Shown: one piece after another, positions 24,311-35,599 of the stretch
Layout: each line of letters begins with the position of its first letter
Position numbering within the stretch: the first letter of the stretch is position 1
From: Onthophagus taurus
Lineage: Eukaryota; Arthropoda; Insecta; Coleoptera; Scarabaeidae
Length of the DNA stretch: 64,000 nt
Assembly: GCF_036711975.1 (NCBI RefSeq)
Contig: NC_091967.1
Span: forward strand, 6,386,001-6,450,000
Direction of reading: 5' to 3'
The notes under the pieces: generated by a model
Seen by the model: only the letters and a program-made list of their open reading frames with translations
Databases searched by the model: none
What the model was told of the DNA's origin: nothing
Made by a program: the position numbers and the translations under genes

Positions 24311-24720
24311 AATGTTTCTATCTCAATTAATTTTCGAGATATCTAAAGATTAATAACCTTTAACATTGTTTATGGTTATGCAAGGGCAAATTCAAAAATT
24401 CATAAGTCAAAAATTTGGGGATTTGAAAAAATCATCCTGAAAATATTAAATACTAAATAGATTTGCTTTAAATTGCTTTTTATTTCATAACGCTATCTCA
24501 ATTAGTTTCCGAGATACGTAAAAATTAATTACACTAACATTTATATTTAAGTTTATGCAAGGTTGAGTTAAAAAAAAATTATAACTCCGAAATTTGAGAA
24601 TTTTTATGAGCTTCATAACATTAAATACTAAATAAATTAGCTTTAATTTGCTTCTTATTTCATAACGATATCTCAATTAGTAGTTATATTAAATCTTTTA
24701 ACATTCTAGTTACACTGAAA
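24311..24720. repeat. Tandem repeat with 175-bp monomer
   Basis: The phrase tatctcaatta recurs at 24319, 24494 and 24669, exactly 175 bp apart each time. It is usually preceded by ttcataacg. The intervening DNA also aligns: tttaac..gtttatg..gcaagg, then aaatttg.ga.tt, then attaaatactaaata.att.gctttaa. About 2.3 copies are present, diverged by roughly a quarter. This looks like a small island of a satellite family. Confidence 0.75.
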
Positions 24721-24743
24721 AGTGAATTACAAGCTTTTGGTTT

Positions 24744-26200
24744 TTGTGGTTACTTTCCCAGGTAGTTTCCAGACCTAGTTTCAAAATGCAATTAATTCGG
24801 TATTTTACCTACCCTTCCCAACAGCTATTAACATCTACAACGTTAAACATCCGCACTTTACAGGAAAATCAGATTATGCCAACAAATTTCCGGAAAGTAA
24901 ATTCCACCATCGAAGCTATTACTCAAATATCTATTTATGTTTTCGTAAAAGCTAAGTCTCAACTCCTTTTTACATTGGCATTAATTTTATTTATGGGTTT
25001 AATAAATCTAGCGAATGTAAATTAATTATTGGTTTCACAACTAAGTATAAATAATAATTATTTATGTTTAAAACAGACATAATTAACCCGTTAATGCAAT
25101 TTGCGTCCCATAAATTCTATAAATTCCAATTCCCATGTAACCGGAAACAAGTTTATCAATAAATCCAATAGATAATTCTCATAATATTGTGTACATTTAA
25201 AATTTATTACTCTATTTCAGAAATCTACGAGAAAAGACACGTGCCCCGATATTTCAAGCGGGCAATTTGATCGAACGTTAAGTAAATTCCGTTCACGTCC
25301 TTACACTTTATCGACATTAATTAGGATCCGGAGGAGATGAAGCTCAAATGCACTTGGGTCAATTTCTGCGGATCGATTCCATCTACAACGACTCTAGACT
25401 ATTTATGCAAACTGTGTCTCGGTAACCCCTTACAATTAAGAAACCGCTGTGCTGGACAAGTTTATGCAAATCCCTCCAGATCGTATATTTGATCTATCCC
25501 TGTTGGGTAAGCTTCCAGAGTACTGCTACTAATCTACAAAACGTATTAAAGTCGAACTTTGCGCAAAGATGAATTTTATCGTCGTAATTATATTTTAAGT
25601 AAATTCGTCAAGGTCGTCAGAAAAATATTAATCATAAATAATATTAATTTTTCTTAAATTATAGAACATTAATACGAAATTAATGTTAAATGTAATCTAA
25701 TCTACATAATGCGAATTTGAAAGCAACTTACAGAGATTAAAACAACGAAATCCAAGACGAAAACATATTTCAAAGCGCTTAAGAAACTGGAAATTTACAT
25801 AAAGAGCTTCGTAAGAACTTTTAAGTCGTAGAACGATCGAGGGGATTTGGAAAATGTGTAGGTAGAACGGTGAAATTGGAAATATCTTGCATGAAAAAGA
25901 AAGATTTTCTATTCGATATGTCTTCAATCCGTCTTGAACACAAACGTTTTCAACTAAACCTCGTCACTCTATTCATCGTACTACCACATAAAGTTTTATT
26001 GCACTCCATTATAGTTTCTATTATAGTTGTGAAAGAAATATATCTTACGAGAAAAAGATATTTTATTAATATATTAAAAATATTAATATAATAAAATCTT
26101 TTCTCCTGTTATACTTTTATTAGTACGGCCAAGAATAGCAAAGCGCAACCTAACCCAACCCTGTCCAAGACGATGAATAGACGACATAAAAAGAATTACG
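24744..26200. other. Intergenic DNA, nothing recognised
   Basis: The 93-codon frame at 24744-25025 does not resemble a known protein. The block at about 25220-25520 has a more balanced composition and no repeats, a possible regulatory element with no direct support. Confidence 0.35.
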
Positions 26201-26229
26201 GAAAGCAGATAGTTTGAGATAGCTGAGGA

Positions 26230-26720
26230 CAGGAGAAAAATCTTCTGCAAATCATATGTTGTTTTCTATACAATGTATAGTCAGCCATTAGCAATATCTG
26301 GACTTCTGCCAGCAGTATGTAATATTCAGCAAGCAGTATCAAGTTTTCTGCGAGAAGTATCTAATTTTCAATTAAAAATTTTTAGTCTACTGCCAGCAAT
26401 ATCTGGTTTTTAGTAAGCAGTCAAGCGGTTTAGTCTTTCATGAGCAATATCTAGTTTTCTATTTACACTATCTTGTCTTTTTTGCTGTATCTAGTCTTTT
26501 TCCAGCAGCTTGCAGACTTTGGCAGGCGGAATCTATAAGTAATAAGTTTCTATTAAAGTGTCTGCTCCGTTAGCAACATTTAGTTTTCTTCTAGAAGTAT
26601 GTAGTCTTCTGCAAACAAAATTTAATCTTCTATAAGCCATATCTAGTATTCTATTAGCATTGTCCGCAGTATCTAGTCTTCTGGAAGCAGTACGTTGTGA
26701 TTTGCAAATCATAGAAAGAA
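26230..26720. repeat. Degenerate 21-bp tandem satellite, patch B
   Basis: About 20 imperfect copies of 'agtatctagtcttctgcaagc'. The minus-strand frame at 26533-26745 shows the periodicity as repeated R-R-L-(D/N)-x-A heptapeptides (ASRRLDTA, AYRRLNFV, CRRLHTS). This is the same family as at about 8008-8560. The coding appearance is a by-product of the unit length being a multiple of three. Confidence 0.7.
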
Positions 26721-27059
26721 GGTTCATAAGTTTGTAGTAATTCAAATGAACGGAAAATTAAGAAAAGCCGTTTGTATTAGAAACTTAATTAATTAAACTT
26801 TGAATTAACTTAATTAGAAAATTCAAAAATTAAATCTTTATCCCTGACAAAACTTATATCTATAAGTGAATGAAACGTTAGGGAGTAATTCGGGTTGGTT
26901 CGGAAACTATGTCATGAAAGCCTACTTTATTAAAATAAATTCCTGATATTTCAGTGGTATTATTGATTTTACAATCAGGTTGAATTTAAACCTAATAGTC
27001 GTATAGGAACAAGCACATATCCACGTCGGTAACTGGTTGAAGTTAGTATGGTTATTAAG

Positions 27060-27337
27060 CAGCTACAGGTAGGAAATAATGGTGAACAGTGTCATGCGTA
27101 CGCAAGCTTAGACGTCGCGACGCCCAGAAAGGACGCCGTTGCCTGGAGCGTAGCAGTATATATCGCGCGCTCGCTCAAAACGCCACTTAATCGTCAAACA
27201 CACAGTTTTCGTAAATTTTGAAAAGCACGTACTGACAAATAATTAGAATTCATTGACACGTGGTATCGATTTTTGGTTATAAATTAATAATGTGTTCCGG
27301 AAATAGAAAGCTTCAAATCGATGTGAGCATGTAAAAA
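27060..27337 (+). promoter_or_regulatory. Candidate promoter and non-coding first exon of receptor copy 2
   Basis: A CpG-containing block (gacgtcgcgacgcccag, atcgcgcgctcgctc) contains the TATA-like gtatatat at about 27154-27161. Initiator-like tca sequences lie about 30 bp downstream, and the block ends at a perfect donor, aaaaa|gtaagt, at 27338. The first coding exon follows an acceptor at 27723-27724. The arrangement mirrors copy 1. No transcript evidence is available, so this is inference. Confidence 0.45.
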
Positions 27338-27620
27338 GTAAGTAAAAATTAGTTTTAATTTTTAAAAAGTTTTCACTTTTTATTGAAATTGTTAATAAGA
27401 GACTTCTAATACTCAAAATTTTTTCGAAGTACAAAGCATAATAAGTACATAATAATAATAATAAGTAATTTTCGATTTGAGATAACATTTTTGGTGAAAA
27501 AATTACTTTTTAGTAAAATTTTTTTTAGTTGTATTAAGTAATTTAACAAGGGATAAACACAAACCTGACAGACTACAAACTAAGAGGATTAAATGATTAT
27601 TATCTGAAATCCCTTCCTGG

Positions 27621-27642
27621 TCCATTTAGTATACTAAATGGA
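27621..27642. repeat. Perfect 22-bp palindrome upstream of receptor copy 2
   Basis: tccatttagt followed by atactaaatgga is fully self-complementary. It lies in the presumed 5' intron, about 80 bp before the acceptor of the first coding exon. It could be a dimeric binding site or a chance hairpin. Confidence 0.6.
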
Positions 27643-27751
27643 TGTACATTTTAGTTCAGTAGGGTCTTATTAAAGTAACTTTATTTTCTTTATCAAAAAT
27701 AATTTTTCATTCTTTCGATTTCAGAATAACATCATATTTCATACGTTATCA

Positions 27752-30700
27752 ATGCGCTCAATCAACATGAATCGAATACCAATAGAAGATAACTTCACAT
27801 CAGAATTTAACGTTACCGTAAACGTGAGTGAGTTTACATACGAAAATGATTCCATTCATAATTACTCAACTAAATTCGCTATGGATGTAAACAATTCAAT
27901 GACGTTGTTTTTAACGGTGATAAAAGGAACCATTATGGTGCTCATAATAGTGGCCGCGTTGTTCGGTAATTTACTGGTAATTGTTTCAGTTATGAGGCAT
28001 AGAAAATTACGCGTTATTACCAATTATTTTGTAGTCAGCTTAGCCCTTGCAGATATGCTGGTTGCAATATGGGCGATGTGTTTCAATTTTAGTGTTGAGG
28101 TAACCGGTGGAGTGTGGTTATTCGGTTATTTTATGTGCGATTTTTGGAACTCTTTAGACGTTTATTTTTCAACCGCGTCTATTTTGCATTTATGTTGCAT
28201 TAGTGTTGATAGATACTATGCTATAGTGCAACCGTTAGATTATCCTTTGATAATGACGAATACCCGGTTAGGAATAATGTTGGGCGTTGTATGGTGTAGT
28301 CCTGCATTGGTATCATTTCTTCCGATTTTTATGGAATGGTACACAACGGATGAAAATTTGGAATTTAGAAAGCGGAATCCAGAATTGTGCTCGTTTACTG
28401 TTAATAAAACGTATTCCGTTGTATCATCCAGTGTTAGTTTCTGGGTACCAGGATTGGTTATGGTTATTATGTACTATAGGATATACATGGAAGCTGATAG
28501 GCAAGAGAGATTGCTGTACAGGTTTGTAAATTATTATCATTTACACAAAATTATATATTTAAAAAAATAATTAATTAATTTTCGAAGATAGGATAATATA
28601 TTGAATAAAAATATTAAAGCTGAATTAGATTGATTGTTATCGTCTACAATATTCAATAACCTAAACAATATTTTGATTTCATTACAGTGGTCAGTTCAGT
28701 GAGAAATCCAATTCAATAACTGGATTGGTTAAATCAATAGTTGAGGCGCAATTCCAGTTCAATTTTAACGGTGGATTAAAATATCATTGAATGTAAACTA
28801 AAGCCGGAATCACGCGAGCTAATGTTAGCATGTTGGAAAAGCTGTGGTTAAATAATTACATAAATTGTTAATAGACTTTTGCAAATCAAGAAAATTAATT
28901 TGGTCATAAACATGCCTCGCGAATGTATGATACACTACAATTAATATCATATCAACCCAAATTCGCACAAAATATAGTAACGCCTCGGTCGCAAGCACTG
29001 TCTTCTTAATCAGGAGAAAGATTGTATTCAAGTAACTAAGTCGAGGTCGCTTGCGGCCGACGCATTATAAATAATGTCATATCAATCAAAATCCCAACAA
29101 CACATAAAAGCGGCCTCAAAGAACCAAGCTGAGGTCGCTTAAAATCTAAATCCGCACAAAATACAGTAGCATCTCGGCCGCAAGACCTCTCAGCTTAATT
29201 AGGAGAAAGATTGGATTCAAAGAACCAAGCGGAGGTCGCTTTCAGCTGAGACACTACAATTAATATCATCTCAACCCAAATTGGAATAACATATAGCAGT
29301 GTCTCGGCCGCAAGTACCTTCGGCTTAATCAGGAAAAACAAAGAATTCAAAGAACCAAACCGAGGTCGCTCTCGGACGAAGTACTACGAGACTATATATC
29401 ATATTATAATCATCAATTTATATACCAGATTAGGGTTATTGCAAAAGTTAATGGAATATTGTCAGAAAGATGTCGCAGAATATTATTTTTTAGTCTCATG
29501 CAAATGGTTTCATACTGTATTCGGGTTTTAAACTTTAAAATATTGAATTGGTTACTAGAATTTCCATTCCTAAAGTTTAGCAAAATCATTATTTTTCCCT
29601 AAAATCCAAGAAAGGACAGGAAAAACAAATAGGAAAGAAACAACAATGCTGAAATAAAGCTGAGAGTAAAACTAGTGGAGAATGCGAACAAGTTAATTGA
29701 AGTGTTTTCAAGAAATGTTTTCTCTAACAATTTGTTTAAGAAATAAAATTATTTTGTAAATGAATTTTCTAAAGTGTATAATAAGAACATTTCTTTCTTC
29801 TTATAATTCCATGGAACGATATAGCCCGGGGGAGCAATTATATAAAACTATTAACAAGCAATACCAAGCCGATCCGATCAAGTCTGAAAACATTATTTAA
29901 TTTTATACCTGGTTGTATCAACAGAAATTCGTCATCTACTTCTTTTGATAAAAAGACAAATTTAGTTACATTTATGAGATTATAAATACTTAAAATGTTA
30001 AATACTTAAAAAAACTTGTGATAGACCATAAAATCCTTTTAAAGGGGTAACGTTATATTACGCATCGATATTATTAACTATTTAAAACTCAAGTTAGCTA
30101 ATCAACACGGTTCACGGTATATGATTAATTAACAAAGGAATCATGGCCATCAACCGGACGGAAAATGATAAAAATAGCATTGTCATAAAAGGATTACCAT
30201 GATTTCACTTATAAAACAATAATTTTTCTTTTGTGTTATGTGAGTTCGTAATATGTTGCCAAAAATGTGATTACGAGCCCCTTTTGATGGAAAAAAAAGT
30301 ATTTTACTCAAACAAATACGAAATAAATCTATGATTTCATCACCAGATAACTAGTTTCATTCCAGGTATAAATGCGCCATTTGTTATCTTGAAAAGCCAC
30401 TTAATATATCTGAGGCATGTGCCGCACGGAATCAGATGCCGCGATCCGTAAAGATTTATGTGGGTGTACGGAAACGAGAAAGTCCTTAATTTGTGGGAGT
30501 AATTTATTAGTTGAACTTCACTAAGCATTTATTGCCAAACAACACGGTCTGAATTTAATATCTGCAAATTAGATTTGTTATGATTTTTGATAATTATATT
30601 CATTTATAAATTTGTCTAAAATAAAATAGGTGAAATAAGATGAAGCACTACCATCCCGCATCGTTTAATATATATGAGATCCGTTTATCTCCGGTGTCAA

Positions 30701-31919
30701 CGGTAGCTTACATCCACCTGGCACATATTGACATCGTTACTCTTCTAAACTACCCAAAGTTACCCTGTATATAGTCATCCCTTCTCTAAAAATAAACCCA
30801 TTTCATTTATTTTATAAACTTAAGGGCAATGAACCAAAAAGGGACTTTAACTTCAATTGAAAATTATATAGAAAATTAATTGATATAAATGTATAAGATT
30901 TTAATTAACACTTTCCAATTACATATTCGTAATTAATAGAGATGCTTCACAACGAAAATCCACTGTTATTATCTAATAATGATTTGAAACTGCTGATAGT
31001 AAATTAATAGCTTCATTTGTGTTTCCATGATAAATAGGAATTAATTTATTGGATTAATATGTTTCGATTATTTTCAGAGGTAAAGTTGCTGCTGCTCTAT
31101 TGAACAAACACCTTCAAATAAACGGAATTTCATCAGGACTCAACACACTTCCCTCATCACAACAATCCGACGCCGAGGTGATGGAGGAAAGAGTCGCAGA
31201 TCACAGTAATAGTAGCAAAATGAAAAGAGAAAGAAAAGCTGCAAGAACTTTGGGAATAATCGTTTCAGCATTTCTTGCTTGTTGGTTACCGTTCTTCTTG
31301 TGGTGGGTATTGTATGCGTGTTTTAAGGAAGTCATACGATAAGTAGAACTTTTTATTTTATTAAATACCAAATTTTCCTTCCCCGAGTAAAAGAAAGTCA
31401 CTTAATGGTTAAACTTAAGATTCTCTTTTTTCCCACTATACAATAAAACCGAAACGATCGTTACCATCAAAACGCGACCTCGTAATCGTCTCCCCCTAAA
31501 CCAACGTCTCTGTTTTATCTGACAGGTACGTGATAACATCTTTATGCGGCACCGAACACTGCTACAGCCCACCGGGAGTTATTACTCTCGTATTTTGGAT
31601 AGGATACTTTAACTCAGCTCTAAACCCGCTCATATACGCATACTTCAATAGCGAATTCAGAGCGGCTTTCAAGAAAACACTGCAAAGTTGTTGTAGGCTC
31701 TCGTCGCGTCTTACATGTTTGAAATGTGGTTCTAGAAGCGCACCAATGAACCTTGGCAATCCTTTCACTGATATCCACCTGAGTAGTCACAAAAGCTACC
31801 CGCATGGACCTAAAGTCACTTTAAATAGCACCATCGGAAGTTCCTGTACCAGCCAAAAGTTTAGCTATAACGCGAGCGAGTTTGAACTCGATAATCTACA
31901 AAGTGAAGATGTAATGTGA
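27752..31919 (+). CDS. Octbeta3R: Beta-adrenergic-like octopamine receptor, copy 2 (Octbeta3R type)
   Basis: Tandem paralogue of the receptor at 11.6-15.5 kb, with the same three-exon plan: 27752-28521, 31078-31302 and 31526-31919 (1,389 nt, 462 residues). Met6 (27767) aligns best with the start of copy 1, so initiation there is possible. N-terminal sequons (NFT, NVT, NVS, NDS, NYS) are present. Asp in SLDVYF, DRY, the TM5 serines, CWLPFFLW in TM6 and NPLIY in TM7 are all intact, so it should be functional. TM2-TM4 is almost identical to copy 1, whereas the N-terminus, third loop and tail have diverged. The second donor is the weaker g|gtgggt at 31303; splicing there keeps the Trp-Tyr junction seen in copy 1. 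The tail ends LQSEDVM versus LQSEAVI. Polyadenylation signal aataaa at 32188. Confidence 0.93.
28522..31077 (+). other. Intron 1 of receptor copy 2
   Basis: Donor ag|gtttgt at 28522, acceptor ttttcag at 31077. It contains the tandem repeat at about 28917-29391. The rest is AT-rich with no supported exon. Confidence 0.6.
28917..29391. repeat. Tandem repeat with about 130-bp monomer (tcggccgcaag type)
   Basis: The motif ctcgg(c/t)cgcaag occurs near 28983, 29171 and 29303. The motif caaagaaccaa(g/a)c.gaggtcgct occurs near 29030, 29118, 29219 and 29350. The stretch cactacaattaatatcat.tcaaccca is also repeated. The longest full period is about 130 bp; other copies have internal deletions. CpG-containing segments alternate with AT-rich ones, unlike the surrounding intron. 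Confidence 0.7.
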
Positions 31920-32194
31920 ATACAATAGTACTAAACGAGGAAGTAAAACGAATATATGAGGTTGAAATATTTATGTTAAATTCTATTTTATATTGAAAGG
32001 TTTTCGAGCAAATATATAAAATATCGGGTTATTCTGGGTGAGCGTTTGAATGCAAGCGAGACACAAAAAACATCAATATTTTTCAATGCTAACGAAACGA
32101 ACGATTTAAAAAAAAAAGAATTTATGGCGTAAAAGCAATTGTAATGTTTTTAAAAAAAAATCATGAATTTTTAAACCTGAATGTTGCAATAAAT

Positions 32195-35080
32195 CCAACC
32201 AATTTTTTATACACCTATTATTGAACTTAATTAATCATATTTGTGCAATCAATAATGTAAATAGGTATATAAATTCTTAATAAATCAGTATTACTATTGT
32301 ATTAATATTAAAACGTTAAAATAATAGATGTTATATATTTATATGTTAATTGTGGCAAAATTGCAAATTGTTACTCCAAGTGCACGTTGTCCTAAACATA
32401 TCTGATTAAGCAAACTTGGTGAAGACCTATAAGTTAAACCCCTTATAATCTATTTAGCCACACTATCTCAAGGTGCATATATTAAAGTGCAGCACGTAGA
32501 CAATATACGAGGAATACGGAAACTTTGCTTTTCATTAAGTAATCTTCTTTCATCGTGATAGCAAACTTGATGTAGCGAGTTACGTCAAAACAAACGAGAC
32601 ACACCATCCTTTCAACACTCTTGATGTTAACATGAGTAACTTTCGAAAATTTAACGATAAATTACCTATGATTAATGATCCATGCTCAGTATATAGTTTC
32701 AAATTAGGTAATTTTAGCAATAAAAACGCATCATGATAAACAAAATTATTTGTATATTAATGAGAAATATATCGTGTAAGGCAATCAAATTTGTAATTAG
32801 TAATTTATTGTAGATAAAATTTGTAAATAAATAAATAGATTATACTGAAAATAAATTGTTTTTGTTTAAATAAAATTCTATCGAAAATTGTAGCATTAAT
32901 TTATAATATTGGAACAAATTTTAATAAGGAATTTTGTCAATTTTTTTTAGTCAAATTTTCTGCCAGAATTAAACCGCTGAGGGTTTGAATATCCATATTT
33001 AATTTAACTGACAAGGTCGACGTCTTAAAGGGTTAAACCTTGAATACAGTGTTCGCGGTCAAACCACTGAACACGAAGCGTACTCGTATTAGTTTGGATT
33101 GTTTACTCCTACCGTGGTGTAGGTAACACAATTCGTGCAAAACTTTGAACAGAACGGGTTTAGGTCTTAGCCAAAAGCCGAGCACCTCAAAGGCATAACT
33201 GAGATCATGACTTTCAAGTTGTTACACGTTGAAATTGCATTTTTGTTACGCTGTCCGCTTTAAGTTCGCCATAAATTCGTTTTATATCTTCGTGGCCTAG
33301 ACGTTTTATGAATTTTATGAAACGCGTTCTAACCACGGGACGCACCTGGCGTAAATTTCATTTACAGCTGCTCTTTAGTTTTATGAAATAATAGGTGTTC
33401 TTAATTTTTTTGGTGCCATCTTTACAAATTGAACAATATTTTTTAATATCTTACTATTAAAAATGTTATTGGGATTCGGCGATTTCATAAAATATCACCA
33501 AAGGAAGTCATTTGGATTTATCATCTCATTTCTGGCAATTTCTCACGAAAAGGTCAATCGTTCCGGAAACGGTTGAGAATGTTCGAGTGAAATGACATCG
33601 ATACGATCGAAATTTATGATTCTTCATATTTTATGTATGGGATATGTATCGATTTTCTGGTTGACTGCCGAAGGAGATTCGCTACTTACTTACAGCTTGG
33701 TATTACACACTTGTCTAACGAGACGCTGTTCCTCTTTATGTGTCAGATTTGTGTTTTGATGTCTCCCAACACGCAAAACTCATTTTTTAAAGAACCCAGT
33801 ATTGATTGAAACTTTCAAAAAAAAATGTTTGTGACATTAAATGGGAAATGGTATCAGGGGTTTGTAAATATTTCGTTTCCAGAGGAAATAAACACGAAAC
33901 TGGTTTCCAAGACTTTTTAATTAACAAGCGGATATTTTTAAATTCCTAAAGTGGCAAGTTCCGCCGTGAAAGTAGGTTTACTCGATTTTCCCATTTCCGT
34001 TTCGGCGTTTTAAATTTTTCAAGAGCACATTTTTAATTGTCGAGGGGGCGCCGTGTTCTATTACTACACAATTTATTTTAACCCAGATAAGTCGCTTTGC
34101 TACGTTTTGCAATGAACTGGCTAAAAAACAATCTTTTCAACTATTTTTTGACCTAATTAAAGAAAGCATTAACTTTACTTTTTCGGCTGATGAAAGAATT
34201 CTAATCATTGTGTCTAATTTTATAAAGATAATGCGGATAAAGAGGATTTATTTTTTATAATTAATAAAATTTTAAAAGAAGTTTAATTAAACGTAGAAAT
34301 TAACAATGCAATTTCTTTATAAATCAAAAGACTTAATGAACGTTATCCCTATTCATGAGCCGATAAAATTCTGTCTGTCTCCAAAGAGAATAATTCTTCT
34401 GGATTCTTCTATTTGGAATGTAAATTAGTGATCGAACTTAAAATTTAAAATTGATTTTATACTGCACACAAAATTACGATGTTGTAATGTGTTAACACGT
34501 TGTTGTGAAGGGTGGCAGCGGTCGAGCTGTTAATGACTTAAATTACTTTGATTACGGTATAATTACTTAATCTTCTATAGCGATCCCTATTTCGTCCCAC
34601 GCCAGCTCGTTTATTAAACATTTTTCTTTGGCATAACATTTACATAATTAAAACTTTGCGTTAGTAATATTAAAAAAGTCTTTTCGGCGAAATTTTTTCG
34701 CGCGAGGTTTTTCACTTTCTTCACCTCTTTCAAAATACTTATTTTTGTCATAAAAAGGGAATGTGGAACGAAATGAGAGTAGGAATTGGCGCGAAATGCC
34801 AGTCGTTTCTCCCCCTCAACGGAATCACTGAAATTTCATAACGCTCCTAATGCCCTGTAACGCATAGAGAGGGAATTGTAAAATCGATATGCAGCGCCTG
34901 CAAATACTTCAATAAAACGTTATTGAAATTAGTACTCTAAAAATAAGACATCACAAAGTTTTTTATCATTGAAATATAAATTTGAATATAATATAATAAT
35001 ATCAAAAATATTTTCTGATGTTATAAGTTGGATGTGATAGAATTGAAGTATTATTATATAAGGTGGTACGGTAAAATTCT
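32195..35080. other. Intergenic DNA downstream of receptor copy 2
   Basis: No coding frame of interest. Large parts (about 33000-34100 and 34350-34950) have moderate GC and high complexity with no repeats. These are candidates for regulatory sequence only on composition. Confidence 0.4.
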
Positions 35081-35289
35081 AAGATTCTACAAATCCTAAA
35101 GAATTTCGTTCCTTAACAATCTGGCAACCAGAATGAGCAGCAAAAGAATCAGAGATGGACACTGGGGATAATCCGCAGAGATAACTTTGTAAGTTCTACC
35201 TTTCCCGATAGCTTTATGTAACAATATCTATAAATAAGACAAAAGCCATGACATTCGCCAAGAAACCAATCAGGTGCAAATTGGTTGAA

Positions 35290-35580
35290 AGATGTTTGAA
35301 AGAAAAATACTGAGGAAAATCTTTGGTCCTGTAAAGAAGAATGAGACACGGAGATGGCGATACAACGTGGAACTTAACCATCTGTTCAAGAAAGCCCCTG
35401 TCTCAGAATTCACCATTTTGCAAGAACTGCAATGGGCTGGTCATGTGAACAAAATAAGCAAGGATAAAATGCGAAAAGGCTCTTAGGCAGCAGAATGTAG
35501 GAAGACCACGAGGGAGGCAACAAAAATGATGACAGGACGAAGTGAAAGAGGCTGCGCAACGACTCATAACGTCAGAACCT
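35290..35580 (+). pseudogene. C-terminal fragment of a LINE reverse transcriptase
   Basis: In the frame beginning MFERKILRKIFGPVKKNE the sequence continues through WRYNVELNHLF and ILQELQWAGHVNKI. This is the conserved C-terminal segment of a group of non-LTR reverse transcriptases (consensus-like 'ERKiLRrIFGPv...WR.RyN.EL...RL.WlGHV.Rm'). A TAG at 35483-35485 stops the frame, and the usual Gly-Arg-Pro-Arg block (near 35500) continues in a shifted frame. It is a decayed fragment without the catalytic domain. Confidence 0.65.
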
Positions 35581-35599
35581 GAAAGAGAATAGCTCTTGA

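Noticed and set aside
26533..26745. 70-codon minus-strand frame with repeated R-R-L motifs
   Set aside because: It is produced by the 21-bp satellite period, not a protein gene.
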